Source: STF1-107 sp964457935 | Lineage (GTDB): Bacteria; Bacillota; Clostridia; Christensenellales; UBA1242 | DNA: 8,441 nt | Direction: 5' to 3' | Assembly: GCA_964457935.1 (NCBI GenBank) | Contig: CAYWFC010000036.1 | Span: forward strand, 1 to 8,441 | Shown: piece after piece, positions 1 through 5,289 of the stretch | Numbering within the stretch: position 1 is the first letter of the stretch | How the letters are laid out: each line of letters starts with the position of its first letter | Made by a program: the position numbers and the translations under genes | The notes under the pieces: generated by a model | What the model was told of the DNA's origin: nothing | Seen by the model: only the letters and a program-made list of their open reading frames with translations | Database searches by the model: none

Positions 1-11
1 GAGTACAGTAT

Positions 12-177
12 GATGAGAAGAATAACGTGCTACGTAAGGATGATGGGGAGAAGAAGTAAGGAGATATACCAAGAAATACTATGTAATATACTGCTATATA
101 AAAGATGATAAAGATAAGAAGAATTAACTAATATATATCAGTACTTTTGAAAGATGAGAAGAAATAAGGATATACCA
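12..177. repeat. Degenerate purine-rich direct repeats in AT-rich non-coding DNA
   Basis: This stretch holds no convincing gene. A purine-rich motif of the form GATGAGAAGAA-TAA recurs at 12-25, 42-59, 104-127 and 153-167. The second and fourth copies continue into a longer shared segment: GAGAAGAAGTAAGGA then GATATACCA at 48-71, and GAGAAGAAATAAGGA then TATACCA at 156-177. They differ by one substitution and a two-base gap. The longest open frame (ATG at 10, TGA at 106) gives only 32 residues and has no ribosome binding site. A short frame starting at 154 would repeat a similar Met-Arg-Arg peptide. The region lies just beyond the stop of the minus-strand nucleotidase gene and contains no obvious terminator for it. 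It may be a decayed repeat array, or simply biased AT-rich sequence. Confidence 0.4.
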
Positions 178-190
178 GTAAGTTATTAAT

Positions 191-754
191 TTATATATTT
201 TCATACAGATTTTTCCAGCTTGTAGCAAAAGGCAAATCTTCTTTTTCTCGTACGTTATATTTCGTTAGCATCAGCATTACGTTTATGCCATTTGCTCTCA
301 TTTTCTTACATTGGCTAGCGCGATCATCAATCATAATATCGATATTATTCTCTAAACACTCTTTTGTTTTGTCTGGTGTACCAGACAGCACTAGTTTTGT
401 ATAGTTAATATTATTCTTTTTGAGCCAATCGAGAGTAGTTTTCTCTGGATTTTGATAATGCGGATATGCCCTATGTGAAATGAGAATTAATTTATGTCCA
501 TCTTGCAAAAGTTTATCCATATATTTTTTGCAATTTCGTCTAGGTTTTAGGTCCTTTGCGATACGTTCCATATTGTTATTATAAAACTCATCAATTTCCG
601 TTTCACTCCAATCAAACATTCCATGATTGATGTGTCTTGCTTTTTTATTGATAATGCCGGTATTTCTTTTGTTCTTATCTTCTAGCAAAAATTCCTTCAA
701 TATCTGGCAATCAAAAGCAGTAATAACATTGTCAATATCTAGCCCTATATTCAT
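191..754 (-). CDS. NT5C-family 5'-nucleotidase-like HAD phosphatase
   Basis: This 187-residue protein has the layout of the small HAD-superfamily nucleotidases of the NT5C type (cytosolic 5'(3')-deoxyribonucleotidase-like, as in Bacillus YqfW). Motif I is LDIDNVIT near the N-terminus, with Asp6 as likely nucleophile and Asp8 as likely acid/base. Motif II is LISHR with Ser93. A lysine around 129-131 is the motif III candidate, and IDD with Asp143-Asp144 is the motif IV metal-binding pair. There is no signal peptide or membrane segment, so it should be cytoplasmic. By family, it would remove phosphate from nucleoside monophosphates; the actual substrate cannot be read from the sequence. The ATG is preceded by AAAGGAG (complement of 765-771) at 10 bases. 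It starts 25 bases after the nucleosidase gene, so the two are probably cotranscribed. Codon use is visibly more AT-rich than in cysS or the nucleosidase, so recent acquisition is possible. Confidence 0.8.
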   Translation of the reverse strand: MNIGLDIDNVITAFDCQILKEFLLEDKNKRNTGIINKKARHINHGMFDWSETEIDEFYNNNMERIAKDLKPRRNCKKYMDKLLQDGHKLILISHRAYPHYQNPEKTTLDWLKKNNINYTKLVLSGTPDKTKECLENNIDIMIDDRASQCKKMRANGINVMLMLTKYNVREKEDLPFATSWKNLYENI

Positions 755-779
755 ACGAACAAAACTCCTTTAGTCCAAA

Positions 780-1484
780 CTATCTAGAGATCGTGTCTAT
801 CAATCTATCCACATAGCGGATAGTAAAGTCTTGGACTGTGCGGTGAGTGGATTTATCTTTTGGGGTCAAGGTCAATTCATTATTGGATATTATCCTAAAT
901 GCGATATGGTCTACTCCAAAGTCTTCACAAACCTTGTAACTAGCCAATGTCTCCATATCTTCGGACGCGTGGTCAAAAATGTCATGCAAAAAAGCAATCC
1001 TATCGCACTCACGCGAGTACATATCACCCGAGCCTAGCCGACCGAAATACAAGTCATCGTCCATACTTCTAGCCACGTCGAGCAATCGCTCAGTCGCGCC
1101 CACTACATACGAGCGCACCGGGTGTGCCGTCCAAGTCAGCGAGTCGCTACCAGCGCCCACCGGACTAGGGCGACTCACGAAGCAATTAATGTACACCGCG
1201 CTGTCGCCCACCAGCATTTTTCCCACGCCTAAATCTGGTAAAGCAGACCCAGCGCAACCTTGATTGATGACCACATCGGGGTGATATCGCAGTATGCCTA
1301 TAGCGGTAGATGCGGATGCTGTGATGATACCCGTCAGCGTGTGAGAAATGACTACTCTGACATCACGATACTCCGCGACATAAAACTTATATCCACCGCT
1401 TTGTTCTTCTGTACTAGGCTGGTAATACTCCAATAGTCTAGATATCTCACTCTCCATGGCGCCTTGTATCAAAACAGTGTACAT
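780..1484 (-). CDS. MTA/SAH nucleosidase-like protein (PNP/UDP phosphorylase family)
   Basis: This is a 234-residue protein of the nucleoside phosphorylase-I (PNP_UDP) fold. GAMESE near the N-terminus (Glu13) matches the GAMEEE motif holding the water-activating glutamate of E. coli MTA/SAH nucleosidase. INQGCAGS (73-80) matches the family TG-AGG segment, GSGD (151-154) the SGD loop, and EDMET (175-179, Glu178) the ribose-binding EMEAT motif. The expected RAISD motif is instead RIISNNE (197-203), so the catalytic Asp is replaced by Asn201. By family it would cleave the N-glycosidic bond of a nucleoside such as methylthioadenosine or S-adenosylhomocysteine, but the Asn makes the base preference uncertain. 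An ATG exists seven codons upstream, at 1505. I chose 1484 because AGAGGAG (complement of 1492-1498) sits 7 bases before it and the N-terminus then aligns with the family. It follows tRNA-Arg by 22 bases and precedes the nucleotidase. Confidence 0.8.
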   Translation of the reverse strand: MYTVLIQGAMESEISRLLEYYQPSTEEQSGGYKFYVAEYRDVRVVISHTLTGIITASASTAIGILRYHPDVVINQGCAGSALPDLGVGKMLVGDSAVYINCFVSRPSPVGAGSDSLTWTAHPVRSYVVGATERLLDVARSMDDDLYFGRLGSGDMYSRECDRIAFLHDIFDHASEDMETLASYKVCEDFGVDHIAFRIISNNELTLTPKDKSTHRTVQDFTIRYVDRLIDTISR

Positions 1485-1506
1485 AGCCTTTCTCCTCTGT
1501 ATCATA

Positions 1507-1581
1507 TGGCGTCCCCATTCGGAATCGAACCAAAATTAAGAACTCCGGAAATTCTCGTGTTATCCATTACACTATGGGGAC
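1507..1581 (-). tRNA. tRNA-Arg (anticodon CCG)
   Basis: A complete 75-base cloverleaf is readable on the minus strand. The acceptor stem GTCCCCA pairs perfectly with TGGGGAC. The D stem is GTGT/ACAC, and the anticodon stem AGAAT/GTTCT encloses the loop TTCCGGA with anticodon CCG, which reads the Arg codon CGG. The T arm is TTTGG-TTCGATT-CCGAA. The discriminator is G and the CCA end is encoded (complement of 1507-1509). It lies between cysS (52 bases upstream in transcription order) and the nucleosidase gene, on the same strand. I see no clear promoter of its own, so it is probably cut from a longer cysS transcript. Confidence 0.95.
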
Positions 1582-1584
1582 AGA

Positions 1585-1616
1585 ATGCCTACCGAATATC
1601 GGCAGGCATATTTTTT
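1585..1616 (+). terminator. 10-bp hairpin with T tract on the plus strand, between cysS and tRNA-Arg
   Basis: ATGCCTACCG (1585-1594) and CGGCAGGCAT (1600-1609) are inverted repeats around the loop AATAT. On the plus strand they are followed by A and six T, the form of an intrinsic terminator, but no plus-strand gene leads into it. Read on the minus strand, the direction of cysS and the tRNA, the single mismatch becomes a G-U pair, giving a full 10-bp stem. There it is followed by TTCTG rather than a U tract. It sits three bases from the tRNA 5' end. Likely roles are blocking antisense transcription and acting as a processing landmark in the cysS-tRNA transcript. Termination of cysS looks unlikely. 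Confidence 0.5.
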
Positions 1617-1633
1617 CGTTAAAAAATTGATAT

Positions 1634-3022
1634 TTATATCTTATTTATCTCGTAGCCGTCTTTAGCGTCTTTGACTGTATATCCCAGCGCAGTGAGTTTG
1701 GCTCTCAGCGCGTCTGCTGTAGCCCAATCTTTAGCGAGTTTGGCTTGCCAACGCTGTTCTGCTATAACTTTGACTTCGTCAGGCACTTCGATATTGGTGT
1801 CTAGATATTTATCAAAATGCTCTAAATCCAGCCCGAACAGAGCGTCCAATTCCACCGCCTTGCGATACACATCCACGCTAGGTGGGCAGTCTTTGAGCAT
1901 CTCCATCAGCACAGTGATGGCGACTGGATAATTGATATTATCATTGACAGCGTCCAATATACGTGTGCGGTATTCGTCTAATCTCTCCGCCGTCACGCTC
2001 TGTGTGCCGTTAAAATGTTTAGCCACATTGGCGTACATACGATTGAGCGCAGTCTGGCTCGATTTCAGCGCCTCGAATGTGAAATTCTGCGCCTTGCTAT
2101 AATGCGCGCCCATAATGAAGAATTTGAAATCCAATGGTCTAAACCCTCTATCAGCCAAGTCCTCCAATGTGTACATATTGCCTAGGCTCTTGCCCATTTT
2201 GCCACCGTCCACCTGCAAAAACTCTAGGTGCACCCACTTGTCCACCACTTGCTTGCCGGTATTGCCGAAATTCTGCGCTATCTCGTTCTCGTGATGCACA
2301 GATATGTGGTCCACTCCGCCAGTGTGGATGTCTATGTGGTCGCCTAGATACTTTTGACCTATAGCACTACACTCTATGTGCCAGCCCGGGTATCCCATAC
2401 CCCAAGGGCTCTCCCACTGCATGATGTGGTCTTTTGGTGCCTTTATCCATAGCGCAAAGTCTACAGGATTGCGCTTCAATTCATCTACCTCTATCCTAGC
2501 GCCAGACATACGCATCTCAGGCGTAATGCCACTGAGTTGGCCGTAGTCTGCGTACTTCGTGGTGTCGAAATATATGCCATTGTCCGTCTCGTAGGCGTAG
2601 CCATTGTCGAGTAGTTTCTGCACGAAAACTATCATCTCTGGCACTACGTCGGTGGCCTTGACTATGTGCTCTGGTAGGTCGATGTGCAGGTCGGACATCT
2701 TCTGCATAAAATACTCAGTGTAGTACTGCGCTATCTCCCAAGGTGACTTGTGCTCACGCTGGCTAGCGAGCACTAGTTTGTCCTCGCCCTCGTCCGCGTC
2801 GCTGGTCATGTGTCCCACATCAGTCAGATTCATCACGCCATTGATGTGGTAGCCGTTCGCACGTATGGTGCGTCTCAGCATATCCATAAATATATACGCG
2901 CGTAGATTGCCTATGTGGCTATAGCTATACACTGTAGGTCCGCACGTGTACATCTTCACTGTGCCGTCGGTAGGGGTGAGGTCTTCTTTTCGTCTAGTCA
3001 AAGTGTTATACAACTTTATCAT
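1634..3022 (-). CDS. cysS: Cysteinyl-tRNA synthetase
   Basis: This 462-residue class I aminoacyl-tRNA synthetase charges tRNA-Cys with cysteine in the cytoplasm, and its length is normal for CysRS. The HIGH-type signature is SHIGN (35-39), just after TCGPTVY, whose Cys27 is the first zinc ligand. The other expected zinc ligands are visible: Cys218 in GWHIECSAIG, His243 (or 244) and Glu247 in the HHENE segment. The KMSKS loop reads KMGKS (275-279), with Gly for the usual Ser. The segment HTGGVDHISVHHENE differs from the common HGGGLDLIFPHHENE and marks a divergent CysRS subgroup. A GTG at 3055 and an ATG at 3028 also lie in frame. I chose 3022 because TTGGAG (complement of 3031-3036) is 8 bases before it and the protein then begins MIKLYNT as in the family. 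It has its own promoter and is in the opposite direction to mrnC. Confidence 0.97.
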   Translation of the reverse strand: MIKLYNTLTRRKEDLTPTDGTVKMYTCGPTVYSYSHIGNLRAYIFMDMLRRTIRANGYHINGVMNLTDVGHMTSDADEGEDKLVLASQREHKSPWEIAQYYTEYFMQKMSDLHIDLPEHIVKATDVVPEMIVFVQKLLDNGYAYETDNGIYFDTTKYADYGQLSGITPEMRMSGARIEVDELKRNPVDFALWIKAPKDHIMQWESPWGMGYPGWHIECSAIGQKYLGDHIDIHTGGVDHISVHHENEIAQNFGNTGKQVVDKWVHLEFLQVDGGKMGKSLGNMYTLEDLADRGFRPLDFKFFIMGAHYSKAQNFTFEALKSSQTALNRMYANVAKHFNGTQSVTAERLDEYRTRILDAVNDNINYPVAITVLMEMLKDCPPSVDVYRKAVELDALFGLDLEHFDKYLDTNIEVPDEVKVIAEQRWQAKLAKDWATADALRAKLTALGYTVKDAKDGYEINKI

Positions 3023-3045
3023 ATCCATTTCTCCAATACAGCGGT

Positions 3046-3074
3046 ATGATACCACAAAAAATAAAATTTAGCAA
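3046..3074 (-). promoter_or_regulatory. Probable cysS promoter
   Basis: On the minus strand, TTGCTA (complement of 3069-3074) is followed after exactly 17 bases by TATCAT (complement of 3046-3051). TGG just before the -10 box matches an extended -10. Transcription would start near 3039, leaving a short leader with the cysS ribosome binding site. The -35 box lies in the 3' arm of the terminator hairpin of the preceding gene, and the spacer is that terminator's T tract. Confidence 0.6.
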
Positions 3075-3090
3075 GCATAATTATGCCTGC
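3053..3090 (-). terminator. Intrinsic terminator of the 144-residue protein gene, overlapping its stop codon
   Basis: On the minus strand GCAGGCAT and ATGCTTGC (complement of 3071-3090) form an 8-bp stem with one G-U pair around the loop AATT. It is followed by TAAATTTTATTTTTT. The TAA stop of the upstream gene is inside the hairpin, partly in its loop. It should end that transcript before cysS, which then starts from the overlapping promoter. Confidence 0.65.
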
Positions 3091-3515
3091 TTTAACATTT
3101 CTAACATAGCGTCTATCTCTGCCGTCTGCATTTTCTTTAGCGCGGTCTTGACATACTCTCTATTCTCGCAGTCCAGTAGCGCGAATTTGGCTTTGACTAT
3201 CCCGAGTAGGCTGTATATTATCTGCGTTCGGGACTTGGCGCGAAAAGTGTATGACTTCACGTCGTGCTTGTCCAAATGCTCGTAATAGCACTCGAGATTC
3301 TCGATATTGAGATTGATGACGTCATATATCGGTTGATAAAAGCTATCTTTCTGCATAGACAGAGCCGTCTTGATATCCCACATATCGTAATAGAGCGCCT
3401 TGATGAGTTCGTGCTTTTGGCGAGCGTCGTATCTCTTCTGCATATTGGACAGGTATTCCTTCGCCATCATGGTCATGGCACTGTCCGAGGCTAATCGAAA
3501 ATCGTCATATATCAT
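3081..3515 (-). CDS. Hypothetical helical cytoplasmic protein, 144 residues
   Basis: I do not recognise this protein. The sequence is almost entirely predicted-helix in character: long amphipathic stretches rich in Lys, Asp, Glu, Leu, Met and Tyr, few Gly and only one Pro (residue 62). That suggests a small helical bundle. There is no signal peptide, membrane segment, zinc motif or recognisable catalytic motif. It could loosely resemble four-helix-bundle accessory proteins, but I cannot assign a family. The start at 3515 is the first ATG after the divergent region and has no Shine-Dalgarno sequence. An ATG cluster at residues 14-17 is a possible alternative start and also lacks one. It is divergent from mrnC, precedes cysS by 58 bases and ends in its own terminator. 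Codon use resembles cysS, and the frame is intact across 435 bases, which supports a real gene. Confidence 0.7.
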   Translation of the reverse strand: MIYDDFRLASDSAMTMMAKEYLSNMQKRYDARQKHELIKALYYDMWDIKTALSMQKDSFYQPIYDVINLNIENLECYYEHLDKHDVKSYTFRAKSRTQIIYSLLGIVKAKFALLDCENREYVKTALKKMQTAEIDAMLEMLKQA

Positions 3516-3589
3516 ACATTTAGATATGACGGGGCGGGCAGTTTTAGAACTATAGCAACGTTTTTGCGAGATTTCGTGCTGAAAAATTA

Positions 3590-3618
3590 TTTACTTATCG
3601 AGAGTTTTTTGATATAAT
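3590..3618 (+). promoter_or_regulatory. Promoter of the mrnC-rlmB-sigH-dnaX-ybaB-recR operon
   Basis: TTTACT (3590-3595) is followed after 17 bases by a perfect TATAAT (3613-3618). The -10 box ends only six bases before the mrnC ATG at 3625, so the predicted transcription start falls on or next to the start codon. No ribosome binding site can fit between them. It is the only strong promoter I see before the operon's first gene. Confidence 0.7.
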
Positions 3619-3624
3619 ACCCAT

Positions 3625-4005
3625 ATGGATAAATTCACAGCCAGTCAGATGAATTGTTTAAATTTGGCTTTTTTGGGTGACAGTATATATAGCTTCCGCA
3701 TACGCGAGCACATGGTGACCACTCGAGATATCAAGCTAAAAGAGATAAACAAGATATGCAATAGTCTAGTATGTGCGAACAATCAAGCACTCATCATGGA
3801 CAAGTTAGCGCCCACACTCACAGAGGACGAGGCAGACATAGCGCGTCGTGCCAGAAACATACACACCAGCAATATAGCCAAGCACTCCACTCACGAGCAG
3901 TACAGCAAAGCGACCCAACTCGAGGCATTGCTAGGGTATTGGCATTTGAGCGGACAGGCGGACAAGATACAGCACACGATAGACATTACTTTGGAGGAAT
4001 TATGA
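3625..4005 (+). CDS. mrnC: Mini-ribonuclease III
   Basis: This 126-residue protein consists of an RNase III catalytic domain without the double-stranded-RNA-binding domain, the hallmark of Mini-III. In Bacillus this enzyme matures the ends of 23S rRNA. LAFLGDSIYSFRIREHM (14-30) carries the catalytic Asp19. ARRARNIHTS (73-82) matches the family RRGRN segment, and QLEALLGYWHL (98-108) carries the second acidic residue, Glu100. The start at 3625 places the GDS motif where the family expects it, and the next Met (residue 9) would shorten helix 1. There is no Shine-Dalgarno sequence, because the promoter -10 box is six bases upstream. Its TGA overlaps the rlmB ATG by four bases (ATGA), so the two are translationally coupled. 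The pairing with rlmB, both acting on 23S rRNA, is conserved in Bacillota. Confidence 0.95.
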   Translation: MDKFTASQMNCLNLAFLGDSIYSFRIREHMVTTRDIKLKEINKICNSLVCANNQALIMDKLAPTLTEDEADIARRARNIHTSNIAKHSTHEQYSKATQLEALLGYWHLSGQADKIQHTIDITLEEL

Positions 4006-4703
4006 TAGTAGAAGGCGAAAACGTAGTCAGAGAATTATTGCACTCGACCTATCCTATAGAGAAGATATTTTTTTGCGATGACAAGAATGACAATATACTC
4101 GCACTGGCGCAGAGCAGGAATATCCCCACAGAGCATATAGACAAGCAAACGGCTAAAAGGATGACTGCTTCGACTAAGTTTCAGAATATCTTCGCATTCG
4201 TGCCGGGGTATGAGTTTTATGACCTAGACGAAGTACTGGCGCAGAAAGATGGCGATGTGTTCTTAGTCATGCTAGACGGCATCGAGGACCCGCACAATGT
4301 AGGCGCTATCATTAGGACGGCGGAGTGTGCCGGCGTGGACGCGGTCATCGTACCGAAAAACAGAGCCTGTCCTATCACTGCGACAGTGTTCAAGACTAGC
4401 GCTGGGGCTATCGCTCACACCAAAGTGTGCCAAGTGACCAATCTAGCGCAGACTATCGAGAGCCTAAAGAAACGCAATATTTGGGTATACGGGCTAGAAG
4501 CAGGCACTGACAGCATATATGACGAAGATTTGACAGGCAATATATGCCTAGTCGTAGGTAGCGAAGGCTTCGGGCTGAGCGAACTGGTAGCGAAGCGTTG
4601 CGACAAAGTGCTGTCTCTCACCATGAGAGGGCGTGTCAATAGTCTCAATGCGTCCAATGCGTCTGCTATCGCTATATACGAGGCATTGCGCCAAAGGGGA
4701 TAA
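4002..4703 (+). CDS. rlmB: 23S rRNA (guanosine-2'-O-)-methyltransferase, TrmH/RlmB family
   Basis: This 233-residue SPOUT-fold methyltransferase by family uses S-adenosylmethionine to methylate a ribose 2'-hydroxyl of guanosine in 23S rRNA. The N-terminal L30e-like substrate-binding domain (about 1-75) begins IVEGENVVREL. The SPOUT domain shows motif 1 DGIEDPHNVGAIIRTAE (92-108, Asn99 and Arg105), motif 2 GSEGFGL (186-192) and motif 3 MRGRVNSLNASNAS (208-221), which form the knot and cofactor site. The frame stays open upstream to an ATG at 3771, but that overlaps mrnC. I chose 4002 because GGAGGAAT (3993-4000) is just before it and the protein then starts as in the family. It overlaps mrnC by four bases and is followed one base later by sigH. 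The exact target nucleotide is inferred from family only. Confidence 0.93.
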   Translation: MIVEGENVVRELLHSTYPIEKIFFCDDKNDNILALAQSRNIPTEHIDKQTAKRMTASTKFQNIFAFVPGYEFYDLDEVLAQKDGDVFLVMLDGIEDPHNVGAIIRTAECAGVDAVIVPKNRACPITATVFKTSAGAIAHTKVCQVTNLAQTIESLKKRNIWVYGLEAGTDSIYDEDLTGNICLVVGSEGFGLSELVAKRCDKVLSLTMRGRVNSLNASNASAIAIYEALRQRG

Positions 4704-4704
4704 G

Positions 4705-5289
4705 ATGACAGAAGAGATGTTAAAACTCGCCAAGACTGACCCAGAGACAATGGAGCAAGTATTGGACTATTACAAGCCAAAAGTGAGCGCTATCAGCAGG
4801 CAGTACTTTTTGCTGGGCGGGAGTGTGGATGACCTGATCCAGGAAGGTATGATAGGACTGTACCTAGCGGTAATGGACTATGACGGGCAGAAAAATGATA
4901 ATTTCTCCACATTCGCCAGTATGTGCATACATCGCAAGATACAGACCGCCGTCAGAAAAGCCAAAAGCAAGAAAAATATGCCACTCAATGATTATTACTC
5001 CATCGACGTGCAAGACGGCGACACCAGCGCTAAGATAATAGTGCTGTCGCACAATGTCAATCCTGAGAAAATCAGCATCACCAAGCAAAACGATGAAATA
5101 CTGACAAATGAAATAAAAAGTTTGCTTTCTAGCGCGCAATATAGTATACTAATAATGTATTTGAGCGGATATTCGTACAGCGAGATAGCAGACAAAATAG
5201 ACAAGAATATCAAGTTTGTGGATAATTCCATACAGTCTATCAAGCGCAAACTGAGAACGCTTTCGGCGTTTAATACCAAAGGAGATTAG
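4705..5289 (+). CDS. sigH: RNA polymerase sigma factor, SigH type
   Basis: This 194-residue sigma-70-family factor closely resembles Bacillus SigH, which directs transition-state, competence and early sporulation genes. Region 2 is clear: SRQYFLLGG then DDLIQEGMIGLY (42-53), the core-binding 2.2 segment, followed by FSTFASMCIHRKIQTAVRKA (67-86) for -10 melting and recognition. KKNMPLNDYYSID (89-101) matches the SigH segment KHIPLNSYASLD. Region 4 (about 140-184) is a helix-turn-helix with YLSGYSYSEIADKI. The open frame extends upstream to 4633 inside rlmB. I chose 4705 because AAAGGGG (4693-4699) precedes it at a suitable distance and the upstream part matches nothing in SigH. It is about 24 residues shorter than Bacillus SigH, mainly at the N-terminus. 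Unlike in Bacillus, no yacP-like gene lies between rlmB and sigH. The last codon abuts the dnaX start. Whether this organism sporulates cannot be judged here. Confidence 0.9.
   Translation: MTEEMLKLAKTDPETMEQVLDYYKPKVSAISRQYFLLGGSVDDLIQEGMIGLYLAVMDYDGQKNDNFSTFASMCIHRKIQTAVRKAKSKKNMPLNDYYSIDVQDGDTSAKIIVLSHNVNPEKISITKQNDEILTNEIKSLLSSAQYSILIMYLSGYSYSEIADKIDKNIKFVDNSIQSIKRKLRTLSAFNTKGD

Noticed and set aside
10..108. Small open frame of 32 codons and a related one at 154
   Set aside because: No ribosome binding site, several in-frame stops between them, and the resemblance follows from the DNA repeat.
1484..1505. Upstream ATG at 1505 as the nucleosidase start
   Set aside because: It abuts the tRNA CCA end, has no ribosome binding site, and adds residues not matching the family. 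The ATG at 1484 has AGAGGAG at 7 bases.
3549..3554. TATAGT on the minus strand as -10 box for the 144-residue protein
   Set aside because: No acceptable -35 box lies 16-19 bases upstream, so the promoter of this gene stays unassigned.
5122..5150. TTGCTT-17 bases-TATACT inside sigH as a dnaX promoter
   Set aside because: The -10 box is good but the -35 box matches only three of six, and sigH-dnaX already look translationally coupled. Too weak to list.
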